Below, piece by piece: positions 22,870-34,410 of a stretch of 64,000 nt of DNA. The stretch comes from Eurosta solidaginis (taxonomy: Eukaryota > Arthropoda > Insecta > Diptera > Tephritidae). The stretch covers positions 235,345,832-235,409,831 of the forward strand of contig NC_090319.1 in assembly GCF_040869045.1 (NCBI RefSeq). Direction: 5' to 3'. Each line of letters starts with the position of its first letter. Within the stretch, counting starts at the first letter, position 1. The position numbers were made by a program, and so were the translations under genes. The notes under the pieces are model-generated. The model was not told the origin of the DNA. It searched no databases and saw only the letters and a program-made list of their open reading frames with translations.

Positions 22870-23561
22870 AATTAGAAACCAAAGATATTGATATAGTTTC
22901 TGCAGTTAAGCTTATTGATATGACCACATCAAGTTTACAGAGACAACGTGAAACTAGCTCTGACTGTTTTAAAAAACTTTTCAACCAGGCTAAGGCCAAC
23001 GCGAATGAGAGTGGTGCAGAAAGCACGGTCCCCGGAATCACCGGGCGTCAAAATAATCGACCAAAAATTCAGACTCAGTTAGTTGGGGATTGTTACCGAG
23101 TTGCAGTATAAATTCCTTTTCTAGACTATATTATAAGCGAAATGTCATCCAGGTTTCCTAACGCCTCCATACAAAGAATCGGGCAATTGCAAAAGTTGCT
23201 GTCCCAAAACTTCAGCGATGAAGATTTGGAGAATGCTTTACAAGGCGCAGAAGTATATAAAGAAGACCTTCCTTGTTTTCAAGCTTTGAAGGGTGAATTA
23301 AAAATTTGGAAAAAAATGACAGAAAATATCCCAGATTCTGCAGCAGATGCCTACAAACGAGCAACGGCGTTGCCAAATATTAGAACTCTTTGTCAATTCC
23401 TGTATAAGTTTCCAGTGACTACCAGCACTGCCGAGCGATCTTTCTCCACCTTACGCCGGTTAAAGTCGTATCTTCGCAACAGGATGACAGGAGAGCGTTT
23501 GAATGGATTGGCTTTAATGCATATCAATGAAGATATTGCGGGAAAAATGGACCCTAATTAA
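22870..23561 (+). pseudogene. hAT transposase C-terminal part (dimerisation domain)
   Basis: From about 22878 a frame reads ETKDIDIVSAVKLIDMTTSS and GDCYRVAV; a one-base shift near 23110 leads to IPFLDYIISEMSSRFPNASI and an open 139-codon frame. That frame ends with the hAT dimerisation block (ALPNIRTLCQFLYKFPVTTS, TAERSFSTLRRLKSYLRNRM, RLNGLALMHINEDI). This segment holds the hAT-specific W/RLKS..R..M and LNGLALM..I motifs. The N-terminal BED finger and the first catalytic Asp are not visible upstream. The shift and 5' loss make it a relic. Confidence 0.85.
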
Positions 23562-23706
23562 GTGCTGGACATTTTCAGCAGTAAATATAAAAGAAACTTG
23601 ACACTTTTATAAGCCTTGAACCACTATAAATAAATTTGAAGTAGGTATGCTACTTCCAAATATTTATATAAGTTCTTTTTAACTTTTGTGCGGGTTCGTT
23701 CTGTGT

Positions 23707-23741
23707 GCCCCCTCCCAAAAAAAATCCTGGATCCGCCCCTG
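23707..23741 (+). repeat. hAT 3' terminal repeat
   Basis: Minus-strand reading begins CAGGGGCGGATCCAGGATTT, a typical hAT terminal sequence, and lies 145 bp after the transposase stop. The adjacent octamer is ttcagata. No matching 5' end preceded by ttcagata was found, in keeping with a 5'-truncated copy. Confidence 0.7.
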
Positions 23742-23949
23742 TTCAGATATGTCCTGTTTCATCTGCGGCCAATTTATCGTTAAAATGATGCTACGTGTGT
23801 TTTCAAATCTTTTGAAAGTTATAGTAATAAGTACTTTGGAATTGGGCCTAAAACAATGAAAAACTATGGACACCGAATACTGTGTGCGCCACATGTCGAG
23901 TCGAAATGATTTTTGCGGAAACCGGAACAAAAAGTTGCGTTGTAAAAAT
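23742..23949. other. short spacer between hAT end and next relic
   Basis: No coding frame and no recognised repeat in about 200 bp. Its start includes a possible hAT target octamer. Confidence 0.4.
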
Positions 23950-24563
23950 GAAAAATTTTAATGCATAGCTGACTAATTTCTGAAACTATCTATTTCGGCG
24001 ACATATGAAATTTGTTACACCAATGAAGTGGAGGGAACCAACTTGCCATTCAACGGATTGCCATATTTGTACTACAAAAGAACTTGGGGTTGGAAAGTCA
24101 AGAAAAGTAACCAATGCGAGCGTATCTAGGTCAGAAGAGTGGCGATTGTACATAGACGGCAATAAATTTAGTTTAAAGGCCGTATTATTGCCTATTGGCA
24201 ACCAAAAGCCATCTATCCCGATCGCGCATGTAGTAAATACGAAGGAAACGTATGAGATAATGCAAAAATTGCTCAAATTAATCAAATAGGTAGAACATGA
24301 TTGGAAAATATGTGCCGATCTGTGTCGTTGGAATGCTATTTGGTCTACAAAGTGGATACAAAAAATACTGTTGCTTTCTATGCAAATGGGATAGGCGAGC
24401 TCGTCAAGACCACTACATCATAAAGGATTGGCCAGAACGAATCGAGTTTCAAGTTGGGGTGGATAACATAAAATACTCCCCATTTATAAAGAAGAAAAAA
24501 ATAATTATACCTCTGATCCACATCAAGCTCGGCTTTATCAAAAACTTCGTCAAGGCTTTGGAC
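23950..24563 (+). pseudogene. broken gene of an unnamed, transposon-like invertebrate protein family
   Basis: Two overlapping frames (24005-24289, then 24297-24569) form one protein after a one-base shift near 24290. Landmarks: MKFVTPMKWREPTCHSTDCH, FSLKAVLLPIGNQKPSIPIA, HVVNTKETYEIMQKLL, then FGLQSGYKKYCCFLCKWDRR, HYIIKDWPER and HIKLGFIKNFVKALDQ. I recognise the YCCFLC-W-R-R and HIKLG-KNFVKA signature from many uncharacterised, multi-copy invertebrate proteins that behave like transposon genes, but cannot name the superfamily. A hAT element begins immediately after KALDQ (24564), so the C-terminus was separated by insertion or lost. Confidence 0.6.
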
Positions 24564-26342
24564 CAGTAGCGGATTTGAGGGGGGGGGGGGGGGGGGGGGG
24601 GGGCGAAAGGGCGATCTCCCTCCTCCCCCCAGACTAGATTTTTTTTTCAAAAATTTTTGAATTTAGCATTAAGAGGCCATAGAGATGACGGTAAACTTAA
24701 CTTTTCTGAATCAGCAAGAAACGAGGGTAATTTTAGGGCAATTTTGAAATTTTTAGTAGCTGCAGGTATAAAGAGCTTGAAGAACTTTTAAATTTTACAC
24801 ATCCAAGAGCTACTTATATAAGCAAAACGACTCAAAACGATCTTATTAAATGCTGCAAAGATTAAATTCAATCTATTTTGATAGAGAGGGTTAAAAAAAC
24901 TAGATTATTTGCAATTATTTTCGATAAAACTACTGACTGTAGTCATACTGAGTAACTCAGCTTTTGTTTGCGGTATTTATATGATGGCAATATAAGAGAA
25001 AATTTTGTAACTTTCCTTGATGCGTACGATTCGATCAGATAAGATGTTATAAATGGAGAAAAAAAATTGACAAGTGTAGCCTTTGCACACCTAGTGATCG
25101 ATATTTTGAATAATTTAGGACTACCCTTCGAAGATTGCGTTGGAATTGGAACGGATGGATGTTCTGTAATGACATCAGAAGTTAAGGGAGCTGTGCACTT
25201 GTGTGCTTCTTAAGATCTTCTTAAGATATGTACCAATTTTAATCATTGTCCGCGTTTCAACCATTGTCTTAATAACTCGCTTGCGAAAACGTCGAAAGTT
25301 CTTCAAACAAAGGATTGTATTGCGTTCATGAAAAAAATTATCAGTTTTCCAAATCAGTCTCCGAAACGTACCATAGTTTTCAAAAAACATCTGCAGGAAT
25401 CATTAAGTGGACTATGTGAAACGCACTGGTCTGAAAAACATGATGGTATAATGCAGTTTGAAGAAAACATCACAAAAATTATTGCTTCGTTTCAAGAAAT
25501 TTTTACTTGGCAAGATTCAACAACAAGTTCTGAGGCCCGTTCTATGTTGAAATCTATTTACGAGACAGAGTTCGTGATTTCAATGATTTGTTTGAGCAAT
25601 GTACTTTCTGTTACACGCCCACTAAGCTTACTTTTGCAACACCGTAAATGATTTTAATCGAGCTTCTGAAGCATTGACTGACACTTTGCGAACATTAAAA
25701 AACCATAGACTTGAAGCAGGAAGTCGTTTTTCGGGACTTTACAAAAAAATAGTCGCTTTAGCAGATGAGTTGAAGTTTGATAATGTTCTCCCACGAATTG
25801 TTAAAAAGCAATTACATCGAGCAAATTACACTTCATCAGACGCTGAAGAGTATTATCGAAAAACAATTTATATACCTCTTCTTGATCATCTCATTCTGAA
25901 GATACATTGCAAGTTTTTAATCTTAATTTGCTACTCCCATCGCGAATTATCAAAGATAATGCACTGCAAAAAAAGAATTTGTCTAAGAGCTTTCCCAAAA
26001 TCTTGGTAAACGATACGCATCTCTTATTGGAGGAAAAGAAATTAATATAGATGGAGAGTACGAAGTGTGGTCAGAACGCTGGTCTGATAAGCAACACAAA
26101 AAATCAATTCCACTATCAGCTGAAAAAGTTTTAAATGATTGCAATGAATATGCGTTTCCATCAATAAATGCTCTTATCAAAATTTTGGCGACGCTTCCAG
26201 CTAGCAATGCTTGTGCGGAAAGGAGTTTTTCGACAATTCGCCGGTTGAAAACTTGATTACGGTCCACAATGGTCTTGCACTTTTAAATACCCATTTCGAT
26301 ATTGAGATTGATATTGATGATATAATTGAAAGATATGTAAAA
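24564..26342 (+). pseudogene. hAT element of the ZMYM1-like type with 5' terminal repeat and broken transposase
   Basis: Starts with a hAT-like end CAGTAGCGGATTTGAGGGGG that runs into 25 G (24579-24603). Coding relics follow: NLALRGHRDD-type entry (about 24660), FAIIFDKTTDCSHTE (first catalytic Asp region), LGLPFEDCVGIGTDGCSVMT, LQESLSGLCETHWSEKHDGI, LKNHRLEAGSRFSGLYKKIV, and at the end LPASNACAERSFSTIRRLKT and HNGLALLNTHFDIEI. The order is that of hAT transposases related to the relic at 5940-8088. Stops near 24867, 24954, 25212 and 26000 and several frameshifts make it dead. The last codons read into a Helentron-like insertion, and no 3' terminal repeat is seen beyond it. Confidence 0.8.
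24579..24603 (+). repeat. poly(G) run, 25 bases
   Basis: Uninterrupted G run directly inside the 5' terminal repeat of the hAT element. Length may be a sequencing or assembly artefact. Confidence 0.9.
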
Positions 26343-28470
26343 CAAGTAAGGAAGGCTAAGTTCGGGTGTAACCGAACATTACATACTCAGTTGAGAGCTA
26401 CGGAGACAAAATAAGGGAAAATCACCTGGTAGTAAAATGAACCTAGGGTAACCCTGGAATGTGTTTGTATGACATGTGTATTAAATGGAAGGTATTAAAG
26501 AGTATTGTAAGAGGGAATGGGCCATAGTTCTATAGATGGACGCCATTTAGGGATATCGCCATAATGGTGGACCAGGGCTGACTCTAGAATTTGTTTGTAC
26601 GACATGGGTAACATTGTTATGAGTATTTTTAAAGGCAGTGGGCCTAAGTTATATAGGAGGACGCCTTTTCGAGATATCGCCATAAAGGTGGACCAGGGGT
26701 GACTCTAGAATTTGTTTGTACGATATGGGTATCAAATGAAAGGTGTTAATGAGTATTTTAAAAGGGGGTGGGCCTTAGTTTTATGGGTGGACGCCTTTTC
26801 GAGATATCGCCATAAATGTGGACCAGGGGTGACTCTAGAATGCGTTTGTACAATATGGGAATCAAACGAAAAGTGTTAATGAGTATTTTAAAAGGGAGTG
26901 GGCCTTAGTACTATTGGTGGACGCCTTTTCGAGATATCGCCATAAAGGTGGACCAGGGGTGACTCTAGAATTTGTTTGTATGATATGGGTATCAAATGAA
27001 AGATGTTAATAAGTATTTTAAAAGGGAGTGGGTCTTAGTTCTACAGGTGGAGGCCTTATCGAGATATCGCCATAAAGGTAGACCAGGGGTGACTCTAGAA
27101 TTTGTTTGTACGATATGGGTATCAAATGAAAGGTGTTAATGAGTATTTTAAAAGGGAGTGGGTCTTAGTTCTATAGGTGGATGCCTTTTCGAGATATCGC
27201 CATAAAGGTGGACCAGGGGTGACTCTAGAATTTGTTTGTACGATATGGGTATCAAATGAAAGATGTTAATGAGTATTTTAAAAGGGAGTGGGCCCTAGTT
27301 CTATAGGTGGACGCCTTTTCGAGATATCGCCATAAAGGTGGACAAGGGCTGACTCTAGAATTTGTTTGTACGATATGGGTATCAAATTAAAGGTGTTAAT
27401 AAGTATCTTAAAAGGGAGTGGGCCTTAGTTCTATAGGTGGACGCCTTTTCGAAATATCGCCATAAAGGTGGACAAGGGCTGACTCTAGAATTTGTTTGTA
27501 CGATATGGGTATCAAATTAAAGGTGTTAATAAGTATCTTAAAAGGGAGTGGGCCTTAGTTCTATAGGTGGACGCCTTTTCGAGATATCGCCATAAAGGTG
27601 GACCAGGGGTGACTCTATAATGTATTTGCACGATATGGGTATCAAATTGAAGTTACTAATGAGGGTTTTAAAAGGGAGTGGTGGTAGTTGTATATGTGAA
27701 GGTGTTTTCGAGATATCGACCAAAATGTGGACCAGGTTATATTTTGCGTCAATAGACCAATCCAATTACCATGTTTCATCACTTTTTTCGTATTTGGTAT
27801 ATTATTATGGCATTTTTTCACTTTTAGTAATTTTCGATATCGAAAAAGTGGGCATGGTCATAGTCGGATTTCGGTCATGTTTTACACCAATATAAAGTGA
27901 GTTCAGATAAGTACGTGAACTGACTTTGGTAAAGATATATCTATTTTTGCTCAAGTTATCGTTTAACGGCCGAGGGGAAGGGCAGACGGTCGACTGTGTA
28001 TAAAAACTGGGCGTGGCTTCAACCGATTTCGCCCTTTTTCATAGAAAACAGTTATCGTCCCAGACTCTAACACTCTACAAAATTTCACAAGGATTGGTAA
28101 TGTTTTGTTCGACATATGGCATTAAAAGTATCCCAGACAAATTAAATGAAAAAGGGCGGAGCCACGCCGATTTTGAAAATTTCTTTTATTTTTGTATTTT
28201 ATTGCACCAATGTTGACATAATTTACTTATATACTGTAAAGATAATAACTTTTATTTTAAAGTTTGACTTTAAAAAAAAATTTTTTTTAAAGTGGGCGTG
28301 GTCGTTCGCCGATTTTGCTAATTTTTATTAAGCATACATATAGTAATAAGAGTAACGTTCCTGCCAAATTTCATCATGATATCTTTAACTACTGCCAAAT
28401 TACAGCTTGCAAAACTTCTAAATTACCTTCTTTTAAAAGTGGGTGGTGCCACGCCCATTGTCCAAAATTT
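26343..28470 (+). mobile_element. Helentron-like element, copy 3, 3'-truncated
   Basis: Same start as copies 1 and 2 (caagtaaggaaggctaag, hairpin gttcgg...ccgaac, tactcagttgag). It carries nine or ten units of the tandem repeat (26480-27680), here of 130 bp and carrying the cataaaggtggaccagggg variant, then the unique region with aaaaagtgggcatgg and gtgggtggtgccacgcccat. Homology to copy 2 stops near 28470, so the GGAC repeat and terminal inverted end are absent. It entered the very end of the hAT transposase gene. Confidence 0.75.
26480..27680. repeat. 130-bp tandem array, nine to ten units, in copy 3
   Basis: atcaaatgaa recurs at 27121 and 27251, giving a 130-bp unit. Two neighbouring units (27360-27620) are almost identical to each other and share the variant gtatcaaattaaaggtg, indicating local duplication. 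Confidence 0.85.
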
Positions 28471-28519
28471 TTTTTAATAAACTTGGTGGGCATGGATGGA
28501 TTGCTCTCAGTAGTGCATC

Positions 28520-28531
28520 CATTTTTTTTTA
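28520..28531 (-). other. short 3' tail of the Jockey element
   Basis: A run of nine to ten T on the plus strand just beyond the Jockey ORF2 stop is a plausible poly(A) 3' end of the minus-strand element. The 50 bp between it and the Helentron homology limit are unassigned. Confidence 0.4.
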
Positions 28532-28538
28532 GAATTCA

Positions 28539-30719
28539 TCAGTGCTGAAGATCTATGATTGACTTTCTTTTCAGGCGCGTGAAATTAGTTGGTTTTTCTG
28601 ACAGCGCTAGAATGATCGGTTTGGGGTGACTTAGAAGCCTCGTGTTGTATGAAATAGAATACTTTTTGATTTCTTCAGCTATTGTTGGAACCTTTAGATC
28701 CCGGTGTAGCTGGTTGTTAGTCACATAGTAGGGTGCGTTTACAATCATTCTAAGGGTTTTCGATTGGAATCTTTGGAGAATTTCTATGTTTGAGTTTGCT
28801 GCAGTTCCCCACAGTTGTATTCCATATGTCCAAATGGGTTTTATGGCTGAGTAAAGCAGGACTTTGTTATCAACTGATAATTGTGAATTTCGGTTCATAA
28901 GCCAATACAGATTTTTAGTTTGATACAAAGGGCTTTTCTTTTGTTGAATATGTTGGTCCTTAAGGTTAATTTTCTGTCGAGGTTTATACCAAGGTACTTT
29001 GTTTCGTCGCTTTGTGGTATATTAATATCGTTGAGTTTAACGGGAGGGCAAGTGTTACGTCTGGTAGTAAACGTCACTTGAACGGATTTTGGTTCATTGG
29101 GTTTGATCCACCATTCTTTCAGCCAACGGATAATTTTATTTAAACTTCCTTGGAGCTTGAGTGAAGCCACGCTAGGGTTAGGGTCAACGGCCAGCACCAC
29201 AGTATCACGTGCTCATAGTGACGCCTTCTGCTATTGGGAGATCATACGTGTAAAGTAGATAGAGTATTAGGCCCATTACACTGCCTTGCGGGACGCCTGC
29301 TAAGCACTCATAAAGGGCAGTCTGCTCCACACCGCGTTTTACGAAGAAATAACGATCTTTTAGATATAATTGTATAAATAAGAAGTAGTTTATAGGGAGG
29401 GTGTATTTTACTTTATAGAGTAGTCCGTCATGCCATACGCGATCAAAAGCTTGTGAAATATCTAGAAAAGCAGATGTGCAATATTTTTTCTTTTCAAAAG
29501 CGTCGTATATTTGCTCGGTGAGTCTGTGGACCTGCTCAATTGTTCCGTGCCCCCTTCTGAAGCCAAACTGGTGATTGGGTATGATTTTACGCTCTTCTAT
29601 TATGGACAAGAGTCTTTTAAGAAAGAGAACTTCCATGACTTTTAAGACGATAGGCAGCACTCTAATAGGCCTGTAAGATACAACTATATCAGCTGGCTTT
29701 CCGGGTTTCAGAATAATTTTCATCTGCGAAACTTTCCACTGTGGGGGTATGAATTGAGTTTTTAGTACTGCAGTAAACAATTGTGTTAAGAATTGTATGC
29801 CTTCGTAGGGTAAATTTTTTAGAATAGTGCCATTGATAAGGTCGTAGCCCGGAGTTTTTTGGCTTGAGTTTTGCAATTGCGGTTTTTACCTCCGATATTG
29901 AGAATTTTTTTATGGGTGTTTCCATTTGATATGGATGACTTAAGGTAGTTTCCACTTCCTTAGTTATTCTTAGTGGGGGTTCAATATCATACGGAGTGAA
30001 TATTGGTTTTAGGTGGCGTGCGAAAGTATTTGCTTTTTCAACATCACTTTTTGCCCATTCGTTATTATTCGCATAGGCACATTTCAGATAATTGGCCTCT
30101 TTAGGTTGCTAGTCGCTTTCCAAAGGGAGTAATCAGTTGCAGTTGTTGCACCAATATTGCTGAGGTATTGTTGAATTTCTTGCGCTCCATATTAAGGATG
30201 AATTTAAGTTCGTTAGTTAACGATTTCAAGCGTTTCATGTTATCGAGATGCCGGGTTTGCTGCCACCTTTTTCCGTCCGATGCGCTTTTCTTTAAGCTTG
30301 GTTTTTACTTCGTGAGTAACGCATATGGTTTTTTGCCTGCTGAGGGTGGGAGTTGAGTTCCATGCAGCTTGCTGGATACACCTGTTAAAGTGTTCGACTG
30401 CTTCAGCTATATCTTCGTCGGTTTTCGGTGATAGTTTTAAGTCAAAATTAGACGAGATCATAGATAGGAAGTACTCCCAATTAGTCTTCCGATTTTAGAG
30501 GCTACAATGATTAGCTGTGAGATTTTTCTCAATTGTTACCAATATTGGGGAGTGGTCAGAAGACAATTCAAAACACGATTTGCAAGTTATTTCTGAAGAA
30601 GATATGCCTTTTACCACACAGAAGTCGATCAGGTAGGGTAGTTTATTTTTTTCTGAGGGCCAGTAGAGAATGGAGTTAGTTTGAGACGGCTAATAGCCTG
30701 GTATAGTTTCCTTCCCTTA
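28539..30719 (-). pseudogene. Jockey-clade ORF2, 3' portion (endonuclease end, RT, C-terminus)
   Basis: Minus strand. From 30719 downward: end of the endonuclease (LYQAISRLKLTPFSTGP, CFELSSDHSPILVTIEKNL with the SDH catalytic motif, near 30550), linker, then RT (MQNSSQKTPGYDLINGTILK, WKVSQMKIILKPGKPADIVV, SYRPI, FGFRRGHGTIEQVHRLTE, AFLDISQAFDRVWHDGLLYK, GVPQGSVMGLILYLLYTYD). The family FADD region (about 29200) falls in a frameshift. The C-terminus resumes as LKEWWIKPNEPKSVQVTFTT and RPIWTYGIQLWGTAA. This makes the cDNA by target-primed synthesis. The N-terminal endonuclease part lies at 34411-34880 because an R1-type element inserted here. Confidence 0.88.
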
Positions 30720-30743
30720 GGGGTGATAAGGCCAAAGTCCCAA

Positions 30744-31202
30744 ATGTTCACGCTACAGTGCAGAGATCTCGATGAGATTACTACGCCCGAGGAGATTTGC
30801 AACGCCCTCCACCAGCAATGCAACATCAAACTTCCAGATGTGGCTGCCATAAAAAGCATACGCACAGGGTACAGTGGCACGAAGTCGGCACTTATAAGCC
30901 TTATAGCGGATGATGCCAAGGCGGTTCTTAATACGCAAAGAATCCGGGTAGGATGGGTTTCCTGCCGAATTAGAGAGCTCAAGCAAGAAAAACGCTGTTA
31001 TAGGTGCTGGAGCACCGGGCATATAGCTCAGAAATGTAAGGAGACTGTAGATAGGTCTAGCCTATGCAGGAAATGGGGCCAGGAAGGTCATAAGGCTGCA
31101 AGTTGCGAAAATGCACCGAAATGCGCGCTATGTGGGGGACAACATTCAGCACGCAATTTTAAATGCCCACAACGAGAGGGCAGCAAAATTACTGTCTCAT
31201 GA
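30744..31202 (+). CDS. R1-clade ORF1 C-terminus, three CCHC zinc knuckles (5'-truncated)
   Basis: The open frame across the junction reads FTLQCRDLDEITTPEEICNA, a Gag-like fold near VGWVSCRIREL, then cysteine knuckles CYRCWSTGHIAQKC, SLCRKWGQEGHKAASC and CALCGGQHSARNFKC. The second knuckle lacks its first C-x-x-C pair in perfect form (S-L-C-R-K-W). ORF1 proteins coat the element RNA. The stop TGA overlaps the ORF2 ATG (ATGA at 31199-31202). The first ~44 codons of the open frame belong to the Jockey sequence outside the insert. Confidence 0.85.
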   Translation: MFTLQCRDLDEITTPEEICNALHQQCNIKLPDVAAIKSIRTGYSGTKSALISLIADDAKAVLNTQRIRVGWVSCRIRELKQEKRCYRCWSTGHIAQKCKETVDRSSLCRKWGQEGHKAASCENAPKCALCGGQHSARNFKCPQREGSKITVS

Positions 31203-34171
31203 GGGTATTGCAGCTCAATTTAAACCATTACGAGGCAGCCCAAGAGCTATTATCCCAAACAGTCTATGAAGGAGGATATGACATAGTGGTACTCTCTGAA
31301 CAATACAAAAATCGCCAGGAGCAGGGTTGGCTCTCAGATTCAGCAGGGAAAGCCTCAATTTGGGCACCAGGGAAATTTCTCCCACAGGAAATTATGACGC
31401 CAACGGTAGCAGGATTCACGTGGGCAAAAATCAACGCTATATACGTCTTCAGTTGCTATGCCCCTCCGAGCATGACCATCGCCGAGTTCGAAGACATGAT
31501 ATACGGGATCACCATTGAAGCACGAGGTAAACACCCGCTTTTAGTGTGTGGAGACTTCAATGCATGGTCATATGTGTGGGGAAGTAGACGAACCAACGAA
31601 AGAGGGAGAGTTCTCCTCGAAAGCCTTACTTCTTTGAGGCTAGAACTCCTAAATGAACCAGGGATATATACCTTAGATACAGGTACCAGACGATCCATTA
31701 TAGATCTCACCTTCGCTAGCAGCGAAATAGCAAGACGAGCAAAATGGTCCAAAAGCAACGTCTACACACACAGCGCCCATAAAGCTATTAGCGTAGAGCT
31801 GCTCGAAACTCCACGAACGGTAGCAGCAAGACATCGACAAAGTAGAAAATGGAAACAGCACCTTTTCGACCCACAAATATTTGACATTATCTGGAAGGAC
31901 GCCATAGTACGAGAATCGCATGCGGAAGACCAGTCGGTTCAAATCACTAAGTTGCTATGTATGGCAATGTGATGCTGCCATGCCCAGAAGTCGCGGAAAA
32001 GCACAGCGCACTCCGGTATATTGGTGGAATGACGAAATTGCGGAAGAGCGTAGAAAATGCCACAAAGCACGAAGAATAGCGCAGAGGGCACGCTCATCAC
32101 CACGATATGCAGAGCTACACAGCACCTATGTCGCACAAAGAAAGGCACTTAAAAATGCCATAAAAAAAAGCAAGAAGTTATGCTTTAGGGAACTGCTGGA
32201 TAATGTCGACCTAGATCCTTGGGGATCAGCCTACAGAACTGTGATGGCCAAAGTTAAAGGACCGATATCACAGCAATCTACGTGCCCGATACTGATGAAT
32301 ATTATTGTTGAAACACTTTTCCCGGCGCAAGATCGCTGGACTTATCCAAGCGAGGATCTAGAAAGTACGGAAATTCCGCAAATTACAGAGCAAGAGGTGA
32401 TGGACGCTGCAAAAAGAGTTGCTGATAACAAATCCCCAGGACCTGGCGAAGTACCAAACATAGCCCTTGAAACCGCGATTACAACTAGGGCTACATTATT
32501 TACTGATCTTTTTAATGCCTGTATGCAAGAAGGCGTGTTCCCTCGCCCGTGGAAACGACAAAGACTTGTCCTATTGCTGAAACGTGGTAAACAGCCGGAC
32601 CAACCATCCTCATATAGGCCACTTTGTATGCTGGATTCCCTAGGGAAGATTTTCGAGCGTATAATTAGTGAGCGCCTACAGCTGACTCTAGAAAGACCAG
32701 GTGGCTTATCGAATAGTCAATATGGATTTCGCAAATCAAGATCCACCGTAGATGCAATACAAACAGTCGTCAATATAGCTAGAGAATCTATCACTGGAGG
32801 CCAAAATAAAAGAAAGTTCTGTGCACTGATTATGTTGGACATCAAGAATGTTTTTGACACTGCGAACTGGATGCAGATAAAGGCAGCGCTGCAAAGCTTC
32901 GGCACTCCAGCTTACTTACGCAGAATTATAGGTAGCTATCTTAAAGACAGAGTACTTCTTTTTGACACGGATCAAGGAGCAAAAGAGTACAAAATCACAG
33001 GAGGCGTCCCACAGGGATCTGTTCTCGGTCCAACGCTTTGGAATGTAATGTATGACGGGGTGCTAAAGATTGATCTACCAGAAAACACGCAAATTGTGGG
33101 ATATGCTGATGATATTGCAGTGGTAGTAGTGGCCAAGAAACTGGACCTGCTTCAAGCATTATGTAATGACGCCGTAGCAAGAATAAAGGAATGGCTGACC
33201 AATACAGGACTGGAGTTGGCTAGCCAAAAGACGGAAGTGGTATTAGTAAGCTCCAAACGGTCGGCGAACGAGTTAGTCTTAACTGTCGGGGATCATCAAA
33301 TCACCTCAAAGGATTCCTTAAAATACTTAGGAGTGCACATTGACTCTAAGTTAACTTTCAAAGAGCACTTCAGAGCGATGGGGGAGAAAATTACCAAATT
33401 TAATGGATCACTTATGCGAATAATGCCTAACATTGGTGGTCCGAGCGAAGCTATACGTCAGCTATTGTCCACAGTAACCAGGTCAATAATACTATACGCA
33501 GCACCAGTGTGGTATGGATCTAAACAGACCCATCAAAAATATATATTAGAAGCGTACCGACTTGCTTCTATAAGAATAGCAAGTGCTTATCGGACGGTGT
33601 CCGACGACGCGATCCTGGTTCTAACCCGGAAAATCCCAGTGGACTTACTGGCAAGCGAAATGGCCGATCTGTATAACACTAATATCGAGCGACCATCTGA
33701 AGAAGACAAGAAAAGAGCAAGGACACAAACAATAGCTAAGTGGCAAGAACGGTGGGAGGCATCGAGTAAAGGGCGTTGGACTTTCACACTAGTTTGGAAC
33801 GTAGCTCAATGAAATGAGCGGAAGCACGGCGAACGGAACTGCTATCTCACGCAGATAATGAGTGGACATGGCGGTTTCAAAGAGTATTTATGGAAGCGTA
33901 GGATAGAGGAAGATCCTCATTGCCAATGTGTACCACAGAGTTAGAAAACGCAGAACACGTCATGTTATACTGCCCCCGTTTCCACGAAGAAAGACTCACC
34001 TTGCATGGAGTCTTTGGGGAGGAACCTACCACGAGAAATTTAGTTTCACATATGTGCAACAGGAAAGAGTGCTGGACTGCAGTGAGCAAAATGGCATTTA
34101 TAGTAATGACACGCCTGATGGATGCTGAGAGCGAGCGCAGAGAAATGCACATGCGAAGCAGTGGCGATTAA
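31199..34171 (+). pseudogene. R1-clade ORF2: endonuclease, RT, C-terminal cysteine motif
   Basis: Endonuclease: MRVLQLNLNHYEAAQELLSQ, DIVVLSEQYKN, CGDFNAWSYVWGSRRTNERG, RRSIIDLTFAS, and HSAHKAISVELL where the family has SDH (Asp replaced by Ala). A frameshift near 31965 joins to CDAAMPRSRGKAQRTPVYWW. RT: KSPGPGEVPNIAL, FGFRKSR-type block (YGFRKSRSTVDAIQTVVNIA), LDIKNVFDTANW, GGVPQGSVLGPTLWNVMYD, VGYADDIAVVVVAKK. After a stop at 33812 the C-terminus continues in other frames to AEHVMLYCPRFHEERLTLHG. Nearly full ORF2 length, about 990 codons, with one frameshift, one stop and one altered catalytic residue. Confidence 0.92.
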
Positions 34172-34410
34172 ATGGACACTCAGAGCAAATAGCGGGAACC
34201 TGGACGCAGGGACAACAGTAGGCTCTTAAAAAAATGAGAAATATGGAACGCCACCCTGAAGTAATGCGAAAGTGTTGCCGGGGTGGACGACGGTTCCAGA
34301 ACGGGGCTGTTTTTTAGGCTACGGACACACGGTTGCTGCGACGGCAGCAATTATGGTGCATTAGGCATTTTTTGGCCTCCCCGCAAAAAAAAAAAAAAAA
34401 AAAAAAAAAA

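Larger units (their letters stand above)
30733..34410 (+). mobile_element. 5'-truncated R1-clade retrotransposon inserted in the Jockey element
   Basis: The 13-mer ggggtgataaggc stands at 30720-30732 and again at 34411-34423; removing the sequence between restores continuity of the Jockey endonuclease region. The insert ends in a run of 26 A (34385-34410), starts abruptly inside ORF1, and carries ORF1 zinc knuckles and an R1-like ORF2. These are the marks of target-primed insertion with 5' truncation. Confidence 0.93.

Noticed and set aside
24378..24650. Proline-rich minus-strand frame
   Set aside because: Translation of the poly(G) run on the opposite strand.
31456..31758. Antisense frame in the R1-type endonuclease
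   Set aside because: Shadow frame with no recognisable domain.
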